Part shown: in pieces, positions 1 to 8,864 of the stretch
Numbering within the stretch: position 1 is the first letter of the stretch
Layout: each line of letters opens with the position of its first letter
From: Sternotherus odoratus
Taxonomy: Eukaryota > Chordata > Testudines > Kinosternidae
DNA length: 64,000 bases
Assembly: GCA_032164245.1 (NCBI GenBank)
Contig: JAVMKO010000001.1
Location: 168,941,434 to 169,005,433 of the forward strand
Reading direction: 5' to 3'
Position numbers and translations under genes: made by a program
Notes under the pieces: generated by a model
What the model was told of the DNA's origin: nothing
Database searches by the model: none
Seen by the model: the letters and a program-made list of their open reading frames with translations, nothing else

Positions 1-64
1 CAAAACATGTTTCAACAAGCCCAGACATGTGTATCTTGCAATGATTTTCATAGTCATGTTACCC

Positions 65-70
65 AATAAA
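65..70 (+). terminator. Poly(A) signal for genes entering from the left
   Basis: AATAAA on the plus strand, followed by a T/G-rich stretch. It lies just beyond the last minus-strand gene and faces the opposite way to it, so it would serve a plus-strand unit lying left of the window. Confidence 0.45.
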
Positions 71-104
71 GCATGGGTGGGTTTTTTGTTAAGTATAAAA
101 ATGT

Positions 105-110
105 TTTATT
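105..110 (-). terminator. Poly(A) signal ending the minus-strand gene cluster
   Basis: AATAAA on the minus strand, 45 nt after the stop codon of the last minus-strand gene (155-873). No other AATAAA was noticed immediately after the polymerase or ATPase genes, so this signal may end a shared late transcript. Confidence 0.5.
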
Positions 111-154
111 TAAAGCAAAACATTACCAGTTTTTTTTTTTTAAAAAAAACAACA

Positions 155-873
155 TTACACACTGAGCCATGCGGCTCTTTTAGCCAATTTTCGTTTTCTA
201 GACGGCAAAAAAGGGGTTACGGTTTCTCGATCCACCCCGGTGTCGGCAGTCGAGGCCTTGAGGCGTTCCAAAAGATCTCTGTTGGCCGTAGTGCCCATGA
301 CGGAAGATGGTACGTTCAGTTCCGCCATGGCATTCATAAACACATCCCAACCTTTAGGTACATGTCTGCTAGGAACAGAGCGAGTCTGGGTGACGGCCCT
401 GACTAAGTCGAGCATGTTAGAACCATTAACCACAGAGCCTTTGTACACAAAAGACCCTTTATCGTCCCATGAAGAAATATTTTTGTCCTGGCCCAGCTTA
501 TTTAGCAAACTATCGCATTTTTCTTATAACGCTTATTCACGTTATCCAACACCTCCTGAGCAACAGAGTCTGAGTTCTTTGATGTTTCTGGAGGTTTGGC
601 AGTCACAGTTTGTCCCTGTTCCGGTAGAAACAGGCTTATTTTTCCTTTATCTGCATCGCTCTGCTTCACGTACATTAGGTACCTTTGAAGCACGGCGCTG
701 TAAAGTTTAGCCTTTTCGTATTCGGCCAAGTCAGGTCTTTGAAGAACAGACTTCATTTCAGCATCCAGCAAGCGAGTTGCGGTCGTTCTGATATTTTCCT
801 CTGCCAGAGGGGGAGCCCTTAATTGCTCCAACTGGTGGCTGGGCACCAGGTACATTTTTTCTGCATACTCCAT
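155..873 (-). pseudogene. Probable Maverick structural/minor protein gene, frameshifted
   Basis: Two adjoining minus-strand frames, 502-873 (123 aa) and 155-508 (117 aa), read as one gene of about 240 codons with a one-base shift near 505-525, beside a five-base T run on the plus strand. The first part starts with MEYAEKMYLVP and is rich in charged helices. The second contains a GWDVFMNAMAELNVP-type segment and ends in a basic stretch (SRKRKLAKR). I recognise the pattern as one that accompanies the ATPase and polymerase in Maverick-like elements, but I cannot give it a tested function; a virion or core role is inference. Its start is 7 nt after the stop of the preceding gene (880-1203), fitting a compact operon-like layout. 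A sequencing error in the homopolymer is an alternative to a true break. Confidence 0.6.
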
Positions 874-879
874 TATCGA

Positions 880-1203
880 TTAGTCAAAAGCCCCGTTATT
901 AGAGGGATAGCAAAACTTAACAGAGGTCCGATAAACCCCCCCAGACTGCTTCACCAGATGCTTCTTTTTTTTAAGTGAAATCCTTTTATTACACAGAGTT
1001 TTAATAAGCGTGTGTCTCTTTTTTAGCACACGCACTTGATTCTGTGTCAAAGGTACGTTTCCTTTTAAGGTATTGAGCGCTATTTCTGAGATGGCCGCTA
1101 CTAGATCGTCAGAGGCCAAACACAGTATAGCCTTCCTTTGCTGCGGGGACGAATTGCTAAGTAATTTTAAAAGGACCAGGTTTCTTTTAACGCAGCGAGA
1201 CAT
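880..1203 (-). CDS. Small basic Maverick-type protein, 107 aa, intact
   Basis: This intact 107-residue frame is rich in lysine and arginine. It shows an N-terminal helical part (LLKLLSNSSPQQRKAIL), a middle segment with ALNTLKGNVPLT, a run of lysines (residues about 77-85) and a C-terminal QSGGVY motif. The pattern RKAIL, LKGNVPLT, lysine-rich, GG is one I associate with a short conserved ORF next to the ATPase in Maverick/Polinton elements. The function is unknown; its size and charge would suit a nucleic-acid-associated core protein, which is inference. It sits between the ATPase (stop at 1251) and the frameshifted gene at 873. The start is the first ATG (1201-1203), right after a short T-rich plus-strand stretch. 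Confidence 0.65.
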   Translation of the reverse strand: MSRCVKRNLVLLKLLSNSSPQQRKAILCLASDDLVAAISEIALNTLKGNVPLTQNQVRVLKKRHTLIKTLCNKRISLKKKKHLVKQSGGVYRTSVKFCYPSNNGAFD

Positions 1204-1250
1204 GTTTTTTGGTCAGGAGCCAGGCTGTTAAAAAGGGGCCTGCCGATAAT

Positions 1251-1883
1251 TCATCTCCTCTTATAGCCGGCTGTTGTTCTTTTCAAAGTATAAACCACCG
1301 GCCAGTCTGGAGGGAAAAGGCCAGTTCTTAGTCTATACGCTTCTGGTGTGGAAGCATTTAAATCCACCACCAGGTAGCCATAAGGTCTTTTAGTAGCATC
1401 CTCAAAAGCTTCTAGAAAGAATTGAGCTTTGCCAGGGTACATCTGCCGAGCGAGCGTAGCTATCTGTAATTTATCCCTGGGGTTTTTGAACAGAACCATG
1501 TACTTTGTGTTTAGGTTAATCGTGCGACTCTTTTTTCCCTGACAAAATACGTTCTGAACTATATACATAATGCTCAGGTTTCTGTGGTGCACGTACTTGG
1601 TAAAGGCTTTCTCGATTTCATCGCTTTCACAAGCAGAGTTCATCAGATCGTCTATGATAATCATATTTACTTTATTGGTAGGAAACAAACTGTCATCGTC
1701 AAAAGCATCAGGCAGCCCCTCCACAAAATTGATAAAGGGATATTTACAAAGAAGTTCTTTATACAAAGGTTGCCAACAACTGTAACACCACACAATATTC
1801 TCAGGCATAACAGACAGTGTGTGTTTGGCATTATCTAATACATTTTTTATAAAGTAACTTTTCCCACAGTTGCTAGGCCCCAT
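1251..1883 (-). CDS. A32/FtsK-HerA-type packaging ATPase
   Basis: This is a P-loop ATPase of the type that drives DNA packaging in Maverick/Polinton elements and many large DNA viruses. Visible motifs are a Walker A (GPSNCGKS, residues 2-9), a Walker B with paired acidic residues (NMIIIDDLMN, about residues 74-83) and a downstream sensor-like stretch with YIVQN. The first ATG, used here, lies immediately before Walker A, whereas the same frame continues upstream for about 25 codons, with WKHPF just ahead, to a TAG near 1961. Homologues normally have that upstream beta strand, so the true N-terminus probably starts earlier, overlapping the end of the polymerase in another frame, and may use a non-ATG start or have lost its ATG. 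The rest of the 210-codon frame is uninterrupted. It follows the polymerase stop (1927-1929) directly. Confidence 0.8.
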   Translation of the reverse strand: MGPSNCGKSYFIKNVLDNAKHTLSVMPENIVWCYSCWQPLYKELLCKYPFINFVEGLPDAFDDDSLFPTNKVNMIIIDDLMNSACESDEIEKAFTKYVHHRNLSIMYIVQNVFCQGKKSRTINLNTKYMVLFKNPRDKLQIATLARQMYPGKAQFFLEAFEDATKRPYGYLVVDLNASTPEAYRLRTGLFPPDWPVVYTLKRTTAGYKRR

Positions 1884-1926
1884 GAGAATTGCGGAAAAGG
1901 GGTGTTTCCATCTTGTATCAATTTTT

Positions 1927-4900
1927 TCAAAAGCCGTAGGGCAGGGTTTTAAACCCTTCTCCTAGGACCCTCTTGTTATAAACGACTTTTTGTGTTTTTT
2001 TAAGGGTTTTTGTCTCTATTTGCCAATGGTTTTTGTTTCTTACGATAGAGGGCTGCTGCACCTCTATCTTTTTTGAGGTGTTTTCTTGCAGACCCGTGCA
2101 ATAGTCCAGGACTAGATCTTTCAAACTGTCAAAGTTGATCTTTTCACAGTTTGCTACGTTTAGAGTAATACCTTTGACTTTCATACAAGCCTTTCCTCCC
2201 GACAGTTTATACCCATAGGTTTTCGGGCCTGCCGACACAAACTCAGTGATGTGTTCATCTGGCGGGATTTCGCTCGTGAGGTCCCCTAAATAATCCCCCA
2301 GAGGGGGATTCCAGTCACCCACCCTTTTCACAAATATCACCGAGTCAGTGTCGTGGTACAGGCACCGCTCCTGCAAACTATCTAGGAGGCTGTATAGTTC
2401 TAAGCGGGCGTAAGCCGTGGTGAAACAGGCTATGAAAACATTGGTAGTGCCAGAGACACAGTACCATTCTTTTGCATGCTTCCAAGACACACACGCTGTT
2501 TCATCATCGATAAACTCGCAGGATGAAACCTCATAATTGGGGGAAAACAGGTACTGCAAGAGTTCGTCAGGGTCTCTCACAATGCTGGTGTTGGGTAGGT
2601 TGGTTCTTTGGCCGAATTTACCCCACAGAGAATTTAAAAACAGTTTAGCGATTTGGCGTTTAGCAGGGTTTGATCTGATCTCGTGTGGGCGTAAACATAC
2701 GCCTTCTTTCTGGTAGAAATCACTAACGTACTTATTTTGTTTTTCTTCATTTGTGCACCAGCTGGGATACCCTGAAGCCTCTTGTTTCTGACGGAGGTGT
2801 AATTTTATGTACTCTGAAAAGAGTTTATCAGACTTTTCATTAAAATGCCAGATTTCATAGATTTTAGCCACCGTGTACCCCTTCGCTATGGCAGCGTTCA
2901 ATTCCACCGTGCAACAAGTCCCCAGGATGGCCCTCTCCTCGTTAGTATGGGTGCAGGGCTCCCGCTGCTCGGTTTCCGCACAGGTTTGGCATAGCGGGAA
3001 CATAAACTTGCCACCCACTCTGACCGGTAACAATGGGAAAAAAAGGCCTCGCGGGGGGTACATTTTAACTTTTGCAATTCCAAAATAATTTGCAAGGGGT
3101 CCAAATTTGTCGTAAACTATATTGGGGTGTCCAATAGGATATTCTTTGGTTTTGTTTAAAAAAGGGTACAGGCTGGTAAAATCATAATAATGGATTTCTT
3201 CCCCAGGGTTAGGCTTGTAATATAGGCGGATAGCGTTTGTCCTTCCCCCCAAAAGAGCATCCCTAGGCACGAGAGGTTGGGGTAACTGGGCTCTGTTTAA
3301 AAAGCCTGCAAGCTCCCTATCTGTTTTTCATCACTGCCCAATCGTGCTCCCAAAGAGTCCTCACTACAAAACCAAGTCATTTTAGATAGTCGGTCTTGAG
3401 CTGCGTCTTGTAATAAAGAAACCCAAAAGATGTCCCCGTCATAGGATTTTGTGTTTTTTCACAATAACAGGTGAGACAGCCATGGAAAAAAACATCCGTT
3501 AAACTCAAAGGCTGTGCGTACCCCATCAACCTCGGCATAACCGTCTAAAAAGTAGGGGCCTACCTGTAGTTCCCCACCCTGTAAAGCATGCCGTATTTGT
3601 ATATTTTCTTTGTGAGAAATATACAACAGCCACTGAATAGAGGGGGTGGAATATCTCTTTTTCTGCCTGTGATAGTTGTCTGGAGGGAGAAGAGCTACCG
3701 TGTTAGGCTCCAAAAACATAAACCTGTACATAGCCATGCAGACAGATGCCAGTGTTATGTACCGGAATGGATCTATACACAGTTTTATCTCAGTGAATTT
3801 ACCAGGTTCTTTCTCTACTATGTCTCCCTTCTCCGTCATTTTCATAATCTCTTTTCTGTATAGGATACAAGCCTGTCTCAAAATTTTGACATCCTGCTGA
3901 CAGTAATACGCTAGCTCTTTCTGCAAGTCAAACGCCTCAGAACGGTGGTCCCGATACCAGTCGAGAAACTCTGCTTTTTCCCTGGGCATCATGCTTTCTA
4001 CACCATAGTGCTCCACACTGGGCATAGGCCCCACGTAATTTTGATTTTCTAAAGTGTTAAAAAAATGTGGAAAATACCCTTTGCACCCTTCAAACCCCAT
4101 CGCCTGCGGCAGCTTGCTAAGCTTCATGGGCAAGAAGTTTAAAGAGTCTATAAAACGAATGCCCAGGGCCTTAACTTCCACACACATTAATTTACTACCC
4201 TGGGTGATCAGTTCTAGGCCCATCTTTTCCTTCAGTAACTGTCTAACGATGAAGTACGCATCGTAACCTTTAGAATTGTGCACTAAGAAGGTGTAGTCTC
4301 GAAACACTTTGCTAATAAAGGTTTTAACAAACACAGAAAGACACTCATCGCCCTTAAATTCCCAGGATTCTTCTTCTGGCTTTAGGGCCATAGCAAAAAT
4401 GTAATTGGGAATGTGCAAACCAGTCTCCTGCGTGCATTCAAAATCATAAAAAATATACTTTTCTGAGGATTCGGGCTTTCTAAGGCTGGCCATAAAACAG
4501 AGGTGACTGTCTATACCACCAACGATCAAACCCTGACACTGTTTACACCGCCTCCCTTTACACCTATGCTGCTTGTTCACGTAAGACTGACACTTATCAC
4601 ACAAAGTTTTAGACAGGCATTCAACTTGATTTTTTTGATGCGCAGTCGGTATGTCTGTCTAAACACTCTTTGGACCGACAATACAGTCTACAGCTAGGAC
4701 ACCTCAGCTGCACGCCCACGCTGTCTGAGCATGTTAAGCTCAAGCAGAGGCGGCAATAATACCTGCAAGAGTGGTCGTGTCTGTACACCATGTGGCAAAA
4801 CTCACAATAATTTTTCGCTCCGAACAACTTTTTTACATCCAGAACCCCATAGTAATGCTCATCATGCAACAGGATAAAATAAGTCTTGGGGTACACAGGG

Positions 4901-5943
4901 CCCCCTGTTTTAAAAAAGCCCCAGCCATCTTTTGCCTTATATAGCACCACCTGTATGTTAACTCCTAAATGTTGTTCAAACTTTGCTACGTCACTGAGCA
5001 TAATCTTTTTTTGATCTGCCCACCCCAGTGTCTCATGCAACTTTCTTGCCTCTGCTAACAATTCCGCGTCCGTAGGTTTACGGTCGGACATGATGGCCAA
5101 GAGCCCACCCGCAAAACACAAATTGGTACCGGTGTACGTCAGGTCTACTAAACATTGTCTCTTTCTCTGAATAATTTGACTACTAAGGATCGAATTTAAA
5201 ACTCTACGAGCTCCTCCACCCCTGTTTCTTACAACAGACACAACAAGGCGCAATGTCCCATCGACATGCAACTCTCTATTGCTCTGTAGCAGTTTTGAGA
5301 TCTGATTTAAGAAATCCTCAGCTGACAACTCATCCCTAGTTCTTTTGGCCGAAAACAAAGGGTTAGCTAAATTACGGCTCTCTAAACGTAACTGAACATA
5401 ATCATCAGGGCCTACCCTACCATTAACGTCATCAAGCACTTCCTGTATTCCCCTGTGTATGGCTTCAACAGCCTGCTGAGCTGAATTTATTTGCTCGAGA
5501 TTGACAAAACGAAATTCCTCACAATACACCGTCCCCCCAAATCTAGCGAATTCATGTTGCCAACTTCTCAATCTTTCCATATACACCTCTGCATTTTCAG
5601 GGTTACTAGGGGATTCCTCTACGGGGCCATTAGCAGCATCTTCTACATCAGAGGCTATTTGAGAGTCAGACTCGGAGGCGCCTCCATGAGGGCCCTTGGG
5701 AGTAGAACGGGACCCGTCTAGAGAGCCCTCTGGGGAATTTGCTAAACCAGAGTCTGATTCCGCCTCCCCATTTTCAGACAAGCCAGTTTGAGAGCCTTCA
5801 GTAGGGGGCATCTCTTTTTGTTTTGTTTTTTTCCTCATTACCTCTTTAGCCCTTTTTAAAATTTTTACAACGACCCTGGCCTGAAACTTTTTGGCAGCCA
5901 TCTGTTTATCCCCCAATCGCCGTCCCCCCTTTTGTTTACACAT
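1927..5943 (-). pseudogene. Protein-primed family B DNA polymerase, broken
   Basis: This is the replication polymerase gene of the element. The N-terminal part (from about 5943) carries a long acidic/Ser-rich low-complexity stretch, then a globular region ending in many Cys/His pairs (about 4625-4810) that looks zinc-binding. The exonuclease domain shows DFE (Exo I), HNSKGYD (Exo II) and YCQQD (Exo III) between 4604 and 3459. The polymerase domain shows YYDFTSLYP (motif A), KLFLNSLWGKFG (motif B) and HDTDS (motif C) between 3270 and 1927. Four lesions are seen: a shift in the T7 run at 4630-4636, a shift in the A7 run at 3486-3492, an in-frame TGA at 3377-3379 and a further shift around 3315-3330. 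The open frame reaches 5994 only with a GTG start; ATGs lie at 5941-5943 and 5899-5901. Two shifts are in homopolymers and could be sequencing errors, but the TGA could not. Confidence 0.9.
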
Positions 5944-6010
5944 GAGCTGATGCGTACCCTGAAGGGTGCCCCTTTTACCCAGGCCCCTTTCCACGACTAG
6001 GCATGCCTGT

Positions 6011-6351
6011 TTAGAGCCACCCTTTCCAGCCCCCGTCTTTCAGCACTGTTCTGAACAAAGCATCATATTTTTCCCAAATCTTTCTAAAATCCTCATATTT
6101 TTCCCAAATCTTTCTAAAAACCGATTCTTTCCGACTCCCTGAGGATACAGCATTCATCAGTTTTCTGAACGAAGCAGCAAACTCTTCCCCAACACTAGAA
6201 TATGGGGGAACTGTGACAAGCTTATGGGTTTGGGAGAATGGTTTGTCAGTCCTTGGTTTTTTATTCACAACCCCTAGAGCGCATGCTCCGGGTTTGTGAA
6301 TGTGGGCACTTTCACTCACAGTTTCCTCAGGGCTTGGTGTGGTGGTGGCCA
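6011..6351 (-). CDS. Gene B, exon 6 (last coding exon, repeat-bearing)
   Basis: The last exon of the proposed multi-exon gene ends at a TAG/TAA-type stop in the frame whose C-terminus reads GGWKGWL. The acceptor used here (AG at 6352-6353) gives a 241-nt intron. Two further CCTCAG acceptors at 6553-6554 and 6139-6140 are in the same phase; the first would leave an intron of only 40 nt, too short for a vertebrate spliceosome. The frame stays open back to about 6650. It contains Ser/Thr/Pro-rich repeats with KPGACALG and KKPRT motifs, and near its end a perfect in-frame 30-nt duplication (FRKIWEKYED then FRKIWEKYDA). With the five exons upstream this acceptor gives 265 residues; the alternatives give 332 or 194. 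The polymerase starts just downstream. I do not recognise the family. Confidence 0.6.
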
Positions 6352-6607
6352 CTGAGGAACTGGAGTTCTGGTTGTGTGGTTGCAACACCTCGGTATCACA
6401 GAAGCTTTTAGTCCTTGGTTTTTTATACACAGACCCTAGAGCGCATGCTCCGGGTTTGCGCACATTCCGAACCCCTAGAGTGTGTGCTCTGGGTTTGTGA
6501 ATGTGGGTATTTCCGCTCACAGTTTCCTCAGGGTTTGGTGTGGTGGTGGCCGCTGAGGAACTGGAGTTGTGGTTGCATGGTTGTTTTTTTACCAGAGTCT
6601 TTTGTTT
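6249..6607. repeat. Tandem coding repeat, 162-201 bp unit, about two copies
   Basis: The segment 6411-6607 repeats 6249-6410 with clear similarity (shared blocks GTCCTTGGTTTTTTAT, TAGAGCGCATGCTCCGGG and TTTCCTCAGGG). The rightward copy carries an extra 39 bp that is itself a partial duplication. All the length differences visible are multiples of three in the gene B frame. Each copy brings along one CCTCAG splice acceptor on the minus strand. Confidence 0.85.
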
Positions 6608-6760
6608 TGTCCTTGGGTTTGACGTATAGGAGGCTTGGACCGCCCGGATGCTTCATCTGCAGTTTTGTGCTGTTTTGCGTTGTTAAAGGTCTCAAAGCAG
6701 ATTCCTGGTTCTTTGATGGTTCTGGAGGAGGTGTCCTTGTAGCTCTGATTACAGCATTGC
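6593..6760 (-). CDS. Gene B, exon 5
   Basis: The 168-nt exon lies between a very strong acceptor (minus strand, T5C7 tract then TCATAG, AG at 6761-6762) and a donor CTG|GTAAAA (GT at 6591-6592). It enters in phase 1, matching exon 4, and is open in that frame only. It is rich in Pro, Thr and Lys (for example TRTPPPEPSKNQ). It leaves in phase 1, matching three candidate acceptors downstream. Unspliced, this frame would stop about 60 nt further on. Confidence 0.6.
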
Positions 6761-6882
6761 CTATGAGGGGGGGAAAAACATTTTACAAAAAGAACTTTGC
6801 CATCTTTCACACCCCATCCCTATGTATTTACTTAAAATACAAAACCTTAGAACAACCAAAGCAATAAGCAAAATATATTTAC

Positions 6883-7020
6883 GGGTCTTTGTCCATTCAG
6901 CAATCACTGTTGCTAGTGAATTTTCCTTTGCTAGTGAATTTTCCATTTCAGCTGTCTCTTTCCTTTTTCTTTTGAGCTTGTTCTGGCTCTGGTCTAAGGA
7001 TCTCTCATGTTTTGACCGTA
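6883..7020 (-). CDS. Gene B, exon 4 (basic NLS-like segment)
   Basis: The 138-nt exon is preceded by a pyrimidine-rich acceptor ending TTTGCTCCACAG (AG at 7021-7022) and ends at ACCC|GTAAAT (GT at 6881-6882). Only the frame in phase with exon 3 is open; the other two frames have early stops. It encodes a highly basic stretch, KLKRKRKE, that looks like a nuclear localisation signal, and an in-frame 18-nt tandem duplication encoding ENSLAK then ENSLAT. Confidence 0.65.
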
Positions 7021-7108
7021 CTGTGGAGCAAACAACATTATTATAAAACACATGTAAAAATACATCTCATTATTGCAGAATAAAAACCAAACTGCTCTTA
7101 AAACACAT

Positions 7109-7600
7109 TTTGCACAGTAAAAAACCCGTTACTTTAAACCAATTATTTTTAAAAACACACACCTATGCCATGCACAAAAGTTTAAATCACAGTTTGCAGA
7201 CATATACTTTACAAAAAACAAAAAAAAAACAACCCACAGGCCTGAGAAAAGCAGCACCACATGTATTTTAAAAGACACAGGTGTGCTTGGGCCTTTTGCA
7301 CAGTAAAAAAAAAAAAAAACCCTGTTACTTTAAACCAAATATTTTTTAAAACACACACCTATGCCATGCACAAAAGTTTAAATCACAATTTGCAGACATA
7401 TACTTTTACAAAAAAAAAAACAAAAACCCACTGGCCTGACAAAAGCAGCACCACATGTATTTTAAAAGACACGTGTGCTTGGGCCTTTTGCACAGTAAAA
7501 AAAAAACAACCCTGTTACTTTAAACCAAATACTTTTAAAAACACACACCTATGCCATGCACAAAAGTTTAAATCACAGTTTGCAGACATATACTTTTCAA
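7109..7600. repeat. AT-rich tandem array, about 186-192 bp unit, 2.6 copies
   Basis: Successive units begin at TGCACAG at 7111, 7297 and 7489. They share CACACACCTATGCCATGCAC, CAGTTTGCAGACATATACTT and CACCACATGTATTTTAAAAG. The units differ mostly in the length of A runs. The array fills most of intron 3 of gene B. Each complete unit carries, on the minus strand, a TGCTGCTTTT.TCAG sequence that resembles a splice acceptor. Confidence 0.9.
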
Positions 7601-7644
7601 TAAACCCCCATGCATTTAAAAGCCATTTCCCCCCAAAAAATTAC

Positions 7645-7710
7645 CTTTCACTAAGGGGTAAAGTGTGGCAGGCATATGGTTGTTCTGTTCAGAATCATGT
7701 GTGCTTTGGC
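7645..7710 (-). CDS. Gene B, exon 3
   Basis: The 66-nt exon lies between an acceptor with a good pyrimidine tract (TATTCTTTAACCTCAAG, AG at 7711-7712) and a donor AAAG|GTAATT (GT at 7643-7644). It enters and leaves in phase 1, consistent with exons 2 and 4. It encodes 22 residues rich in His, Asn and Pro with no recognisable domain. Confidence 0.6.
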
Positions 7711-7817
7711 CTTGAGGTTAAAGAATAAGCACAAATGTTAGTTAGTATTCCCCACCAAATACATCAAACCCATTTTTTTAAAAAAATAGTATTAAGCACA
7801 AGTACAGTTAAAATTAC

Positions 7818-7875
7818 CTTGGCCTGGTGGTGAATTGCAGCTTAAAGTTACTGGTTCCATGCTAAACAGATCACA
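7818..7875 (-). CDS. Gene B, exon 2
   Basis: The 58-nt exon lies between the acceptor TTCCTATCTTTATTGCAG (AG at 7876-7877) and the donor CAAG|GTAATT (GT at 7816-7817). It enters in phase 0, as exon 1 leaves, and leaves in phase 1. It encodes a short segment with CDLFSMEP and a C-terminal SPPGQ. The splice sites are consensus, and the frame matches both neighbours. Confidence 0.6.
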
Positions 7876-7972
7876 CTGCAATAAAGATAGGAACCATTAT
7901 TTTACTAAAACAGCATGGCCAAAAAGTGGCATTATATAATATATATTTTCAAAGTTAAAACAGGGAACATAC

Positions 7973-7999
7973 CTTCTCCTCTTGCAGTCCAGCAGCCAT
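7973..7999 (-). CDS. Gene B, exon 1 with start codon
   Basis: The first ATG after a TATA box on the minus strand opens nine codons (MAAGLQEEK) and then meets a consensus donor AAG|GTATGT (GT at 7971-7972). The ATG lies about 47 nt below the TATA box, leaving a short 5' leader. Together the six proposed exons keep one frame through five introns (97, 107, 624, 122 and 241 nt), which is hard to obtain by chance. The product is unknown. A basic NLS-like segment and low-complexity Pro/Ser/Thr repeats suggest a nuclear regulatory protein, which is inference only. Confidence 0.6.
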
Positions 8000-8045
8000 T
8001 CAAGAAAGCTTCTGTTGAAAAGGACAGGCTGCAAAAATACCTAGG

Positions 8046-8053
8046 TTTTTATA
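8046..8053 (-). promoter_or_regulatory. TATA box of gene B
   Basis: TATAAAAA on the minus strand within GGTATAAAAACC, 47 nt before the gene B start codon. Upstream sequence carries two CCAAT motifs 40 bp apart (8144-8148 and 8184-8188), each within a similar context TTTAAAC.GTCCAATA. Confidence 0.65.
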
Positions 8054-8143
8054 CCATCCTAACCCTTTAACATAGTAAGTAGCAGGTTAATTTGATCACT
8101 GCAACTCATAGCATTCAACCAACTCCTGGGTCCTTTAAACGGT

Positions 8144-8188
8144 CCAATAAGGCTCCACCAAACCATGGGTTATATTTAAACTGTCCAA
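8144..8188 (+). promoter_or_regulatory. Paired CCAAT motifs upstream of gene B
   Basis: Two CCAAT boxes at 8144-8148 and 8184-8188 sit in partly repeated sequence 90-135 bp above the TATA box. The spacing of 40 bp (about four helical turns) and the shared flanks suggest a duplicated promoter element. Confidence 0.4.
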
Positions 8189-8372
8189 TAGCATCTGCAA
8201 ATTCTGGGGCTTTGTTTCATATTAATCAGAGTTCATCACCCTTGCAAGCACCCTGGCTATTCAGTGAGGGGGGTGTGGGTGTTTAAACCCATTCAGTTCA
8301 ACAGGATGAGTTAACACCTTTGTCCTGCCATACCTGTAAACCAAACCCTTGAATGCAGCTACATTTTTTTTT

Positions 8373-8545
8373 TTGCAGAGCTAAAAAAAAACCCCCAAAC
8401 CAAATATTTTAAAAACACACACCTATGCCATGCTCAAAAGTTTAAATCACAGTTTGCAGACATATACTTTATAAAAAAAATACCCCCACAGGTCTGACAA
8501 AAGCAGCACCACATGTATTTTAAAAGACACATGTGTGCTTGGGCC
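8373..8545. repeat. Detached fourth copy of the 7109-7600 repeat unit
   Basis: This stretch matches the array unit over nearly its full length (CCTATGCCATGC, CAGACATATACTT, ACCACATGTATTTTAAAAGA, TGTGCTTGGGCC). It lies about 770 bp from the array, upstream of the gene B promoter and downstream of gene A, so the promoter and first three exons of gene B are bracketed by copies of the repeat. Confidence 0.85.
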
Positions 8546-8843
8546 ACTTAATATTATTCCACACCAAATGCATCAAATTCTCTGTTTGTATTATTGTAAA
8601 CACATTTTTTTTAAAGGATTTTCCAACCCTCCCCATAACATACATTTCAGCTTTTTGCTGTAAAATGGGTCTCTCTTACACAAAAGACACAAAAGCTAGG
8701 TTCTCACAAACAAGTTTTATTTAAAAGACATACAGCTCCTTGAAAACAAACCAAGATGCTTCATTAAAACTTTTATCTCACTTAAGGGTCAAAGACCTAA
8801 CAGAAACAGAAATAGTCACAAAACCCTTTCTCAATAGTATATT

Positions 8844-8849
8844 TTTATT
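8844..8849 (-). terminator. Poly(A) signal of gene A
   Basis: AATAAA on the minus strand inside AATAATAATAAAAATA, starting 15 nt after the gene A stop codon. Its closeness to the stop is typical of compact viral transcription units. Confidence 0.65.
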
Positions 8850-8864
8850 ATTATTATTTTACAG

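Noticed and set aside
7261..7728. A 155-codon plus-strand open frame
   Set aside because: It runs through the A-rich tandem repeat and its protein is a repeat of the same low-complexity segment; it lies opposite intron 3 and exon 3 of gene B.
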